This document shows, piece after piece, positions 1 to 12,288 of a stretch of 64,000 nucleotides of DNA. The translations under genes were made by a program, and so were the position numbers. Every line of letters begins with the position of its first letter. Positions within the stretch are counted from its first letter, which is position 1. The stretch is from assembly GCA_036583965.1 (NCBI GenBank), contig JAZBQD010000013.1, positions 5,930,144 to 5,994,143 of the forward strand. The letters are read 5' to 3'. The DNA is from Prunella strophiata. Its lineage: Eukaryota; Chordata; Aves; Passeriformes; Prunellidae. The notes beneath the pieces are model-generated. The model made no database searches, was not told where the DNA came from, and saw only the letters and a program-made list of their open reading frames with translations.

Positions 1-2230
1 AACTTAGACTCCAGTAGATAAGGGTGCTTACAAGATTCCATTTCAATTTTTTTTTTCCTATAGTTTAAGTGTTAATCTGCCAAAACTAATTTTTAATAAG
101 CAAGGGTTCATCATTAAAGGGCATTTTCTATTAGGAAGTTCCTGTGGTTCATAAATCTCTGATGTGGGGAACAAATTTGGAGCATTGTCAGGACACTGCA
201 CAAGTGATCATGGAATCGTGGTGTGGAACCTATGCTAAAAACATTTCTGTAGAAGAAATATGCACTTGACTGTTGATACCAGTGTAGAAATTTCTCTTGA
301 CCTTTCTACACATCTTTACCAAAATGCATTTCTCACTCAGTTTTGAAAAGTTGAAATAGTTCTAGAATCTCTGCTACTTGCATGATCATCATTACAACAG
401 GAATCATTTTTGGCACGGTTGGAAAGATGACTGTTACTGAAATTAGTTTGTAACACCTCCATTTTAATTTATTAAGGAAGAACTTCGGCAGCTTACTTCA
501 CCCTTCTCTTTCCCAATTCTTTTTTTTTAATACTGTCTTTAATCTGGGATGTTTGGGAGGTGTAGACTCACCCTTGCATCCTGTCTCTCTGAGTGAGAAG
601 CCGAGGATTTGCTTTACCTAATGTCTGGTGCTTTTGGGCTTTCTTCCTTAGCTACTTTTGCTGAATGCAATTGGCATCCATCAGGATCCATAACCACATT
701 CATCAATCTCTTACTGAATTCAGTAAACATTGTTGGGTTGAATTTGTTGATGCGTCAAATGCTGAAGCACGATTTTTTTTTGGTCAGATTTTAAAACTAG
801 TTTAAAGAAGGTGCCTCTAACAACACTGTGTTAGGTCAGTTATTTCATCATTTTACATTGGGTTCTTTTCCTTATGCAGTTTTTATATTTTAGAGCGGAG
901 AACAGCAACTCTTAATCGAAGTAGCATGCATATTTCATGGTAAAGATGCTTTGGGAATAAGGAATGTAAACAGTTCACTGTCAAAAACATTCCAACCTTA
1001 CAGCTGAAGAAAAATATGCAAACACAAAATTCTCATGGATACTTTGGCAAACAAGCCTCTGACTCTGCTGTCCTGCCTGTGGCCAGACTCTTCCTCACCC
1101 CTGTGGCATCAGAGCTGGGCCGCGTGCGCCGGGAGCTTCCGGGAGTGGCAGTGGGGACAGAACTCGGCAGTGGCCAAACAAAACCTGAGGAGCTGAGCAG
1201 GGCTTTCCTTGCAGAATGAGAGAGAGAAAAACCTGTTGTTGCTGCCCACTGTAATATGCTACAATATATTTATACCATGTCAAAGTTGTTTGCTGAGCAA
1301 CTGTACTATAGATTTAAACTTTATTAATATATATTTGCTTATGTTAGTGTAGTTTATATAGTCCTTGGTTATTGATAAATTTATTGTGTTGTTACAGCAC
1401 AGTGATATGGTATAAATATAGGTCTATACATACACACCATATACTTATGAATTTGGTCCCTTGCATAGTACTTTTATATTTGTACAGCAATGTCTTCAAG
1501 CAATCCCAGATTTTAGGGGAAATATTTTTGTAAATGCAGTGGTTTAAACAAAAAAGTCCAAACAATCCTTTTACTAAGTTTTAAATACATTTGTGGTTCA
1601 AAATGGTTTAGTTAACAATTGAAATCAAGACACTAAATTAGTGAAAAGTGCACATTAGTAAAGTGAAGCTTACAGTGGTTTTTGTAGCATGTGCTGTGAT
1701 CAAACCAAGTGACACATTGGCAGAAATGTAAAAGTTGGACTACATGTGTAAATCTAGAACAAATTTCTAAAGGTTGCAGCTGGTTTACTTACTATTGTTG
1801 CCTTTTCTCGTGTTGTATCAGTGTAGAGCACTCTTAAAATACTCAAACTGCTTTGTCTTTGCTTTGTACTGTTGGTGCCTTCTTAGTCATGTACCCCACA
1901 AGTCCTGCATAGCTAATTTAGTTAATGGTAAGTTTAAAATAAAAAAGCAAAGGAAGATTTTATAAAAAATAAATAAATCATTTTCTGTATGTTCTTATTC
2001 ATTGTAACAATTAAACATTTATATTGTGACAGATTTGTGATTTGGTTAATCTGTATAGATCAATTGTAAGTAGCAAAGGTTTATATTTCGTCTTATTCTT
2101 TTGATGTTGTAAACGTTTGTGATTTTCTTTTTTAAATCAGGTAACTTAATGTTCTGTTTTGTTTTTGGCATCTGAATCTTGTAAAAACAAATGCAAAGAA
2201 AATCATTAAATTGTGTCCCTGTATTACCAA
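1..2230 (+). other. MAPK1: MAPK1 (ERK2) distal 3' UTR, partial
   Basis: This is the end of the untranslated tail of the MAPK1 message; no coding exon of the kinase is present. Several stretches read almost base for base like the distal human MAPK1 3' UTR as I remember it: about 1455-1560 (a block around AATATTTTTGTAAATG), about 1795-1965 (a block containing TTTGTACTGTTGGTGCCTTC) and about 2030-2225 (a block around TGATTTGGTTAATCTGTATA, ending ATTAAATTGTGTCCCTGTAT). The order is colinear. The sequence is AU-rich with ATTTA and TGTAAAT motifs, as expected of a regulated 3' UTR. Position also fits: MAPK1 lies on this side of YPEL1 in the same orientation in human. The left part (1 to about 1250) is assigned by continuity and is less certain. 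The stop codon and kinase exons lie left of the window. Confidence 0.85.
2205..2210 (+). terminator. MAPK1: MAPK1 distal poly(A) signal ATTAAA
   Basis: ATTAAA sits inside the conserved distal block of the MAPK1 3' UTR, followed within 10-25 bases by GTGTCCCTGTATTACC, a plausible cleavage and U/GU-rich region. Similarity to the remembered human transcript fades just after this point. Cleavage is expected near 2,225-2,235. An earlier AATAAA cluster near 1,965-1,975 could serve as an alternative signal. Confidence 0.65.
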
Positions 2231-3983
2231 ACCAGCATAGTTCCTTGCATGTCTAGAACAACTGGGACTTTGCTTTGGCCTGAGCTGGTCCATTGGCTGA
2301 TCCAAAACGGCTCCTCCTTGGAAGTGCACAGGGAGCAGCCTGCAGGCAGGAGCTGTAACTGCTCAAGGTGTGTGTCCCCCTGTGTAACTGTACCAACTTG
2401 GAATTAAATTAGGGAAGCCATCCCAAAAAAACACCAAAAAAACCACAGATGAGCTTTCTTTATAGACAGGCAAAATGTTTTATCTTTGGTGTGAGAAAAT
2501 AATGAAATCTTGACCCGCTGAGTGATGCAAATCAATTTCAGTGTTACCTGATGGTTCACGGGCTTTTTGGACACTCTTTATATGGATAATCATATTGCAC
2601 TGTTCCCATGAAATCTTGAAAATTCTTACTTGAAACCAAATGTTTTCATTTCAGTACAGAAAAGTTCTTCTCCAACCAAGGATTTGAAATGTGGGATTTC
2701 TGGGAGCAGTGCAAGTAAGTTCATATCACTGTCATGGACTTTTAATTCTTCTTCAAAGAATTGAACTCTTAAAAGGTGTAGCTGGATAATGGCAGCTAAA
2801 AACTTCTCTAATTAATATGAAAAGGCAAAACATGTGACCTGAAACTAAAGAAAGCTTAACCATAACTGGCAGGTGTATAACAGCTCTGAGATTGACTTAT
2901 AAAAATTCATCTCTTGTTACCCTCCTTGGCTTTCACTGCAGAGTACAGATTTTTTTTTTCCCCCCAAGAATAATACAGAAATTAATTTTTGCCATGTTTC
3001 TGTGTGTTCTTAACATTTTTGTTGGCTGTGGCTGTTCCCCTGGCAGGAGGTGTGTTCACCATAGCATGCACTTCAGGAAGGGACTTCAAGGTACAACTGC
3101 ACAGCTGCTTGGCTCCAGGAAGGTTTGGACAAATGACTGATTGACTTAACATTGTTGTGATCCTTGTTTCAGTGGGATTAGTTTGAAATACCACACAAAT
3201 TTCCTGTGTTTCACCAGAAGTGGCTGTAAGCTCTCCATCTGTAAGTTTCAGTGCAGTGGGCACTCCTGAGCTGTTGGGCATGTGGGCTGGGGTGGTGGTT
3301 CCAGTGAGCACCCCCAGGTGCTGGGGAGATGCTGCACTCAAACACTCAGGAAGGCTGGCAAGGAGCTGCTTTTGAGGACAAGCCATGTTTATTGGAGGAG
3401 TTTAATGCAGGTCTGATGGTATCAAGCTGTGTAGAACTCTGATTTGCAGAGCAAAGATAATTCTGTGTTGTGCATGTTTCATCTTCGGTTATTCTTTCTA
3501 CTAAATTGCATATATGTAACACTGAAAAGCTTAAAAAATAAAAAAAACACTTGAGGCATGTAGAAGACTCACAAACATCATCCCATCAAGGTATGCTGGG
3601 TCTGTTGGTGGTTACCTTGCTCTGATGTGTCTCCTCACCACACAAGTCCAGGTAGCTTCAGAAGGAGTTCTGGAGCCTCAGCTCTGCTTCCAAAGGCAGC
3701 TTCAGTGTATCTGCTGAACACCACCCTGGTGTCTGGGGCTTTCACATCCCCATCAGGAAGGCAGCCCTGCTCACATGCTGTTTGTGTGAAGCCTGATCTT
3801 GGGAGTTGGATGTGAGAACTGTTCTGTAACCCCTCTGTCCTTTTCCCTGTAATTTATAAATTGCACTGACAACTTTCCTTCAAGTGTTTTCTAAAACTCT
3901 GCCCTTTTTTTCAGTACATCTTGCTATTGGCAATTTACTTTTCTCTGTATTTAAACGAAGTCCAAACAAGTTCCACTTGTTAC

Positions 3984-4005
3984 AAAAAAAAAAAAAAAAA
4001 AAAAA
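3984..4005. repeat. Poly(A) tract, 22 A
   Basis: A run of 22 A is followed after a short interruption by a T-rich run at about 4,006-4,016, so the two could pair. There is no recognisable retroposed sequence upstream and no target-site duplication that I can see. Confidence 0.9.
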
Positions 4006-4974
4006 TCTTTTTTTTCTATAGGATTTGTGAGTGTTCTGATGATAAACAGCAGATTATTGATCCTGTTAAACTGATGTACCTTGTGAATACTGAAAATGTC
4101 CTGCAAGTTCCCTAAAGCTGCCTCTTGTTTTCCTCTCAATGTGCACACACACAGAGCCCATATTACCTGAAGTTCCTTCTCTTTCCAGCTGATTAATTGG
4201 TGTGGTAGAGAAATGTGTGATCCATCTAGATTAGTACAGAGGTAGCTAGTGTTTGTATGTGAAGGCTGAAGAGAGGAGACTTGAAGTCTTCCATTCCTGA
4301 TTTCCCTGAAAAGACAAGAAATGCCTTCCCAGGATCTTGGTTTGCAGTGTTTTCTCATCTAAAAAGACAGTAATAAAAATACCTTCCTGTCTCTTCCCAG
4401 TCTGTGAGTTTATGTGCACTCAGCTGCTGGCAGCTGCCTGCAGCACTGCTCCTCCCTGTCTCCTTGCCTTGCTGCTTGCACTGGGCTGATCTTTGATCTG
4501 AGTTTCTCTTCCAGCAACACTGCTCTTCCTCAGGGGTTTGCACTTTCCACGTTGGGATCTTTCTCCAAAGTCCCTGGTCTGCTCTGCCTTGATGACTTCA
4601 CTCCTTTGTTCTTACTTTTCCTTACCTTGCACGCTTGTAGATGTCTCCCAGCTCCACTTTTATTTGCAGCTTTCATTTTTTGCCTCTGTGCAGCTGAGCC
4701 AAGGACAGAGTTGTGCTTCACAGAGCTGGGCCTGGGTACAGGCAGCTGACCTGGAGCCCTGGCTCAGCCACGGGCTCTGGAGAGAAAACAGAGCTGGTGC
4801 AGCTCCAGTCCTGGGCCAGCCCTGGGATGGCAGCAGCCAGGACGTTGGCAGTGCAGGGATCTCTTATTCCACCTTGAATTCTGACCCTGAACACACAACT
4901 TAGAAATAATGGAAGATGTTCATTTCTCTCTCTGTGATGTGTGATCTATGTCTGAAAATTCAGGCTTTTTTAGC

Positions 4975-5002
4975 AAAAAAAAAAAAAAAAAGAAAAAAAA
5001 AA
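4975..5002. repeat. A-rich tract with one G interruption
   Basis: Seventeen A, one G and ten A form a simple-sequence tract. No adjacent SINE- or pseudogene-like sequence is recognised. Confidence 0.85.
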
Positions 5003-8000
5003 CACCTCAAAGCTATAAGGGAATGCTATAGAATTTTTTTAAATTTGCTATTACTAAAAGACTTGAAATGCACCTTTTAGGAGGGCTTTTTGTTTATTTG
5101 TTTTTGTTGGTTTGTTGTTTGTGGGTTTTTTTGTAACATCCAAGACTAAATGGCTTGCTGTGAACATATTTTTCTGCCTTAAAATTGCAAATGCAAAAAT
5201 GCTGAGTATTCAGAATTTTGGCTTGAAACTCACTGAACTGATGATACTGCAAGAGAGCTGGAAGGTTTTTTAGTCAAGCTTTTCTCCTAGGTCACCTTTA
5301 ATTTTGATAGCTACTACTGAAAAGGAAATTTGGACTAAAAATCCTTTCTTTATTCCTGGAAGTGTTAAAACTCACAGATATTCTAACTTATAGTTGAGGC
5401 ACCATAGACTCAAGAATTCAAACTTCAGACTTTCTAATGCATTCTGTGTTTTAAAAAACTTTTTGTTAGTTTTTGTACACATACATACCTTTGCAGGCTT
5501 TCTGAGTAGGTTTGCACAGGTGTTGGAGGGGACACAAACTTGCAGGCCAGTTTGCCCACTCAGAAATATTTCAGTGGGTGTGGTGGCTGTCACTGTAGCT
5601 CCATGTTTTGATTCTGTTTGCCTTCATGCAGATTAAGCACAACACTCCAGACAAAAGTGGGGATTGAAAACAAAACCATTCTTAATCATTCTGTTGTAGC
5701 TAAATGTAATATAAATTTGGATTTGAGGATATACTTGGTATTTTGGAGGAACTGTGTTAAGCTGTTTTTACAGCTGACTTGGTGACATTTCTGTAAGTAA
5801 AATATGCTGTTGTTCCAGCATGGCAAAGGTCTGCATAATTCATGTGCTCAACTTAATCACTGGTTTTCTTCTTGTGACAATAAATGGCATTGTACCAAAA
5901 GCAATATATCCTGTGTGTAGTTAGTAGTGGAAATAATTAATACTGTGCAGCTTGTATTGTCATTGTCTTTGCAGCCACTAGCACGGATTGTGTGCACTGA
6001 CAGTCACTCCAGGCTGGTAAAGACGTCTGGGGGAAAACCAGGTCCTGGATAACAAACACTTGTGTGCTTGCTGGAAGCTGCTGCTGTACTTTGAAGCAGA
6101 AAAGGGTTGCACCTGATGCTGCATTAAGCTTATTTTCTTCTGAGTCTTGTCATCAGAATACATCTAAGTCTAGAGTGTTTCTCCAGATTTGCTCCTCCAC
6201 ATTGTTCCTCTTGAGAAAGGCCCAGGCTCAACACCAGCATCATTAGAGCCAATGATGATAAGAGAGCAGAAGGGCTTTTTTTCTCTGCTTGATTTTGGGA
6301 TCCTGCTAAACTGTACTCAGCTTTAGAGCACAGCACTGTAAAAAGACTTGTGGAATGCTGCAGCTGCCTTTGCTCACCAACTACTTAATACCTGTTAAGA
6401 CCTCACAGGCAATATGCAATGCTTGGGAACTCTCTAGTCATAAGTTCTGCTCCCTCCTGCCCTGCAGTAGCAATTCTGCACTACTGGCTCTGCAAGTAAA
6501 CCAGCCCTGGATAACTCCATTCAAAGGGAAGCTTTGGGTTTCATTTCTGGATGCTCAAAAGGGCAAGATATTAAGACAGTTTTCTCCCTATCACTTGCAT
6601 TTGACTGCTAGTATAGTACTCATTATACTAAATTGTCACTGTACAAAAAATTTCATGCTGTAGAAATAAGAGGGCTGGAGAGCTTGTTCTTCTCAACATA
6701 TATTCCTTCTTGCTAAGTCTGTAGAAAAATACTTTCAGTTATAGCTAAATAGCCTTTCTGCATTCTCTGTGCACATTTTTCTCTGCTGCCTCCTCCTCTT
6801 CTTAGATGTGACTTACTTTACTGCTAATGGTGTTATGAAAACTGTAGTACTACAGGTGTCGTGGTAACTTGTAAATAAAACTACTGTAAATGCACAGTTC
6901 AGTTATTTGTGGTGCTGCTCTGTACACGTGTGACACTGCCTTAGCTGTCAATCCTCACTGCACCTCCCTGGAGGATCACTTGGGGATTATAAAGGCTGTG
7001 CCTGTGCTTTGTATGAGGAACCTTTTGCTGACCAGCCTCCACAGCAATCTGGTCCCATTAACAAGTTCCAGGCAGCTCTAGCATTGACAGCAATTATTCC
7101 TAGGCAGGAACATTGCCACATTATTTGCCAGCTGACAGCAAATCAACCCTTGTGTCAGACTGATTGTCAGTGGAGCAATAATACCAATTTATGTAAATAC
7201 CTCTAACCATTTGTATAGCAGGTACAGAACACAGGAGTATTTACAGTAGGAAGCTGTTGCTGGGGCGTTGTGTCCTTGGAGCCTGTTGGTGTGTTTCCTA
7301 TCCAAGGAGAGGGATGGAAAAGAGTGGAAGAGGTCTGACCTGTGGTGAGAACACCAAGAGCTGTGCTTTAGCTCCAAATCCAGCTGTGCTGCTCCGCTGT
7401 GCTCTCTGCGGGTGTCGGGGCTGCCAGGGGAGCAGCAGAGGCTGCGAGGCTGGGCTGGAGCAGAGGGACAGCAGGAATGCTGGCAGCTGTGCTCAGGAGC
7501 TCCCTCTCCTAGAAATGAGTCCCAGGAGGTGGAATGAGCAGCCAGGTGTGAAGGCTTCAGAACAATGTGCCCTCGTGAATGCATGTGTCCATGTGTTGTG
7601 GAAGGCGTGTCATCGGGCAGTGCAGCTGCAGATAAAATTTAATGTCTTTTCTTTGGGGGGGTGAATATGAAATACTTTTAGGAAATATTCAAATGGCTGG
7701 ATTTTCTGCAGTGCTGGAAGACAGAAGCAGCTTGTAATTCCCAGCTACCTGAGGCTCCAGTCAGCTGTCTTTCCTGTGTGCAGAGGAAAATTCACTTTTT
7801 GGAGATGACAATATTTCTGCTTTCCAACTTTTAACTTCTTCTGTAATTCTTCACTTTTTTCTTCCCTTTAAACCTCCTTCCCTCAACTGTTGCATACAGG
7901 TCTTTGGGAGCCTGAGTCTTTCAAAGGTATTTAAGTGAATTAAGAGGCAAATACCACATGGAAACATTTATCTGGAAACAATTTCACTTAACAGTTTCTG

Positions 8001-8153
8001 CAAGCAGGAACTTGTGGCCTTTTACCACAAGGGGTAATAGAGTTTATTTACAACAAGCATATTAAACAAAACACTTAGCTCAAAGAATAAATACAAATAC
8101 AATCCTTCTCAGAATAAAATGCCATGTCTGTAATAGCTATTGAATTAAATCTT

Positions 8154-8179
8154 GGGGGGGGGGGGGGGGGGGGGGGGGG
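8154..8179. repeat. Poly(G) run, 26 G
   Basis: An uninterrupted run of 26 G is embedded in otherwise AT-rich DNA. The length in the assembly may be inexact because such runs are hard to sequence. It can form a G-quadruplex on the plus strand. Confidence 0.95.
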
Positions 8180-9239
8180 AAAGGGACTAGGAAACAAAAA
8201 TATCTCCAAATCAATTCACTTGAATGAATGAAATTTGTGTGTGCAGCAGGGGTTGTCTGAAGGTGGTGATTATAATCCAGGTGGGTTTGGTGGGTAGAGA
8301 GGTGGGCAGCAATAATGAAGCCCATGGCATTTCTTGTATAAATATTGCTATCTGCAAATTGCCACACTCCTCATCAAACAAAGGTAGCAATTAATTAAGC
8401 AGGTGAGTCTGTTTCAGCTCTTAAGGTGCTCATTTCATGATATTCAGGAATTGTCTTGGCATTCACTTGCACTGAGAATGGATTCATGATGACATGTTTG
8501 TATTCAATTACTGAAATTTTGCATGTGTATATTTTGGTTTTACTTGAATGTATGAATCATTTGAATATTTGGTAATTCTCACTGTGAAAAGAAGTGTGAT
8601 TGCCTTTCAGTGATCTGTCTTACTCCTGCTTGCTAACTGCGAGATTTTGGAGCAGGGGGCGTGAAGCCTTTCATGCCCTGGAATAAAATAATCTTCAGGT
8701 AAACCAGTAAAAATGAAAAACTCTTCGTATGGCCTGTTTAGGGATAATAAATACATCTGTAAACCCTTTGCACCTACTCAGGCAGTGAAGAGCTAACTAA
8801 TTTCTGAAAAGCTTGAGGGAAACGGCTCTCCTATGAGCACAATTCCTATAGAGGAGACTACACCACAGGCTCTCTCTCACCTTCCAGGGCTTGCTAATCA
8901 GCAGCTGCTACAGTACCCTGGGTGGGTTTTCCAATGCCATGCTGATTTTCTTAAGCCAGCCCCAAAACTGGATTCACCCAGTACCCAGTACTCCCTCAGG
9001 AAGTAATGGGTGCAGCCAGAGTTGTCCTGCCTGGTATCTTCTTGCAATGATTTTGTTTCCATGTGTTGCCTTGTGCAATAATTTATTTCTTGTTGTTTTA
9101 CTCTTCTCTTTAGTCCTCTTACACTTTAAAGGCTGTGCTGAGGTCAGCCTGGCTTTCCTGGATAACAGGCAGTCCATCTCAAGAACTTTCTGTAATCCAG
9201 TGCCATTAGATGTTGCTGTTGTCAAATGTAGCCAAGCTC

Positions 9240-9370
9240 CTGAAGACAACCACAGAAAAATCCTGTTGGAAGGAACCTGAGAAGGTCACCTGGCCCAACG
9301 CCCACTGCCAGTGCAGATGTGGTGACCTGGGCACCTCTGGGCTGCATGGGGCTGAAGAGGACCTGCTCAA
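9240..9370 (-). mobile_element. Degraded CR1 LINE 3'-end fragment
   Basis: The words GTTGGAAGGAACCTGAGAAG and GTCACCTGGCCCAACGCCC match the antisense reading of the avian CR1 3' region (usual form: TTGGAAGGGACCT, then AGGTCAT, then TCCAACCCCC). The element is therefore on the minus strand with its 3' end at the lower coordinate. It is short, truncated at its 5' side and diverged. Boundaries are approximate. Confidence 0.6.
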
Positions 9371-12268
9371 GGGAGCAGAGAAATAGATCTTTAGTTCATA
9401 CTTGCTCATACCTTATACAGTTAAACTTTGCTATTTTTAGGAAATACAGTGATCAAGACAGATTTAGGCATGGAATTTATCCTTTAATCACTTTCACCCC
9501 TACTTCAGTCACGTTGGGTGTAGGGTATAACCCTTCACATCCTTTTTTCTGTTCTGACTGGAAGACATCGGCAGCAGAGGGTGATCCCCGTTTGTACAGA
9601 GCCTACAGCTGCTGCAGAGATGCCAAGACTGAGCCCCTCCTTGCTGCACAGGCTGCCCTTCCTGGCACCACCACACTTGGTACTGTTCCTGCTCCCGGGC
9701 TGAGCTTTTAATCTTGTACCACCTTGCACCTTTCAGATACTGGATTTTACACACACTTTATACAAATCAAACCCCATTTTGTGTAATGTTTGCTATTCAT
9801 TTTGTCTGTGGGTCAAATTTTTCAGCAATGATCTAGTCTCCAGAAAGCAAAAATGACAGAGACAATACCGGCCCTAGAAGTGATATAATGACACTTTTTA
9901 TTCAGCCTCGTAGCTGAATAAACCTTGCCTCTGTTAAAATGCAAATAAAAGCTTTGAAGGAAACGAGAAAGCGTAACCGTAGCTCAGAGCTCTGTGCTGC
10001 AAAGCGCTCCTGCCCTGCCCGCTCCTGCAGAGCTGCCGGGATGGTCACGGCTCTGCTCGTGCCATCTGCTGGGGGAAAGCTGCCATGAACTGCGTTAGAC
10101 AAATACAAACCCTGCTGACGGCAGGCAACTGCCATCATTAAACAGCAGAATTTATAATAATACTCAGACTGTCTAGAAAAATACCATATAAGTCTTCGAG
10201 ATTTAGAGCTCCAGTGTTTGTCAAAGGCTAACCTATGACAGGGTAAAACACATATCTCTGAAACTTCAAATGAATAATTTCTATTTTTATGTGGTAGGTT
10301 TGGGGGTTCTTTTTGTTTTAGGTTTGGTTGTTTAGTTGTATTATTTTAAAGCAGTCTGAGTCTCACAGTGGGTGTACAGTATGACTGGTCAAGGCAGTAG
10401 AAATGAGGAATTAAAGACAATTTTTTTGCGTGGGACTGATTTGATCATTCTTCCGTTTTTTTCCCCATTTCTGGTGTGGGTCCAAGCAATTCCAACCACC
10501 CACGAGAAAAGCACACCACCGTGCTAGGGAGTGAAGCACAGAAGCAAGGTGAGGCATTGGGAACTTAATATGAATATTAATGATTATGATTATGCTAGTT
10601 ATGATTGTCAAACTTTGTACAATCTGTTCTCATCTCTGTTCCCATCCACCCATTCCATACATACTGGCAGAAGTATCAAAAGAGCAATTCAAGACAGGGG
10701 ACTGAGAGAATGGTATTATAGCCTGTAACATGAAAAACGAACTTCACCAGCCTGTGGGTGTGTTTTGTACCCCCAGCTAAGATGACACATTTCTCTCTTG
10801 TAACAATATCCAACGGGTTGCAGAATCTTGTTTGTAGCAGCAGCAAAGTGTCTTACAGGAAGTTTCTGGATACTGATGCTCAGGGCATTTTGCTGGTTCC
10901 AAAAGCTTTTCTGTCAGTTTCTATGCCCTGCTTTGCACCCTGCTCACACAGTTAATGCTGTCTGCTCACACAAGAGCAAGTATCAGTTTCCTGATCAAAT
11001 GTGAGTTATGTTGACTTGTGCTTGTGCACTCCTGCCAGAGCAGTGTTTGGTTGTGTCCTGTGCCCCCTGAGCCATCTGGAGGTCTCAGGTGACTTTTTTC
11101 TCGAACATAAAAGTTTGAGATACCCCAGAAAGGCGCTGGAATGTGGATATTTCTGGCAGAACAGGGTCTTCTCAAGGATATTGGGGAATACAAAAACAAA
11201 ACCTAGGATGCAAAGTGGCTTTCAGAAAAGCACAAGACAAAGGCACCTGTGACAGTTCCTTTGCATGGCACTATTTTCTGGAATATATGGCTGCAAAGAA
11301 GGATGTTGAAGACTGTAACCCCCAGCTGGTGTGGGTAAGAGCCACTTGAGCACTGGCCTCCCTAGAGCTTAGATACCAGCTGAGATGGCGTTGCAGTATT
11401 TGCATTTCACCTCTCTGTTACCAGACAACAACCTTCTAAGCTGGCACACTGCAGAACATGAAGCAGCAGCATTACCTCTGCCTTTATTTTAAGTAATTGT
11501 TACTACATTCTATGACATGTGCCTGGTAACTCTTATGTGTAGTGCTGGATGCTGCTGTCTCAAGCAGATGTAAGAGAGTCTTTTATGGCTTCCTCCCACC
11601 CTTGTTCAGTCATTTCAAGCACTGACCATGCTGTGGTTGCAGCAGCCTGGCCACCCCGTTCCTCTCCTGCGCTGCCTCCCTGTGCCACAAGCTGCAGCAG
11701 TCCCTGTGCCAGGCTCAGCAAACGTTCTGACAGACATGTGAGTACCAGAGCAGGACAGAGAGAGCATTCAGCAGCTGGATGGCACAGCACAGCAGGTATG
11801 TACTGTGTGCAAGGTGCATCCTGACCAAGTGACACACTTAATGCATAGATTTTTTTTTTTCTTGGTACAAAATCTAGCAAGGAATCCTTCACATAAAACT
11901 GTAGTGCAGCTCTGAGTGGATTTGCTTTATGCAACGGGTATGATGTGCAGCAGAGAGAGTGAGACTTTGACACTATTAACTCACTGTGGCAGTCTTGCAA
12001 ATCTGTACTTATTTTCAGATTTCTGAGCATGTCTGCAGGGGATACAAAATGGAATTTTAGATATAGAATGTTTTCCAGATTGGCAGCTACATTACAAGGT
12101 AAAGCTGCTTTGTCACTCTGGATATCATGGATGCTCTGTATGACATAGCAAAAGAGACTTTTCTTGCCATGCATATTTTGCTGGTGTGGGAGGCAGTGCT
12201 GAAGGCAATTAGGCAATTTCACCCCTAAAGAGTTGCAGCTGTTCTAATTACTAAAGATTTGGAACAGG

Positions 12269-12288
12269 TGTGCCCTTAATAGGGCACA
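12269..12288. repeat. Perfect 8-bp inverted repeat with 4-base loop
   Basis: TGTGCCCT (12,269-12,276) is the exact reverse complement of AGGGCACA (12,281-12,288), with loop TAAT. A TATAAAAG box lies at 12,313-12,320. No gene follows that I can recognise. Confidence 0.7.

Larger units (their letters stand above)
2231..8890. other. Intergenic sequence downstream of MAPK1
   Basis: No gene is recognised. The sequence is AT-rich with homopolymer tracts (listed separately) and scattered short frames that lack conserved motifs. AATAAA at 5879-5884 and near 6,873 could act as read-through poly(A) signals for longer MAPK1 transcripts, but nothing else supports that. A segment at 7,250-7,640 is more GC-rich and open in two frames; its translations are low-information and no domain is visible. 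Confidence 0.6.

Noticed and set aside
2650..2716. Exon-like segment: TTTCAG before and GTAAGT after about 60 bases
   Set aside because: The splice-like flanks are suggestive, but the translated content matches nothing and no partner exon is found. It is probably coincidental.
8891..9280. 129-codon plus-strand frame with hydrophobic segments
   Set aside because: Its 3' part runs into a CR1 fragment. There is no domain, and the opposite strand is also open.
11560..12222. 220-codon minus-strand frame between MAPK1 and YPEL1
   Set aside because: It has no recognisable domain or conserved motif, and the region also holds a competing plus-strand frame. It is probably a chance opening.
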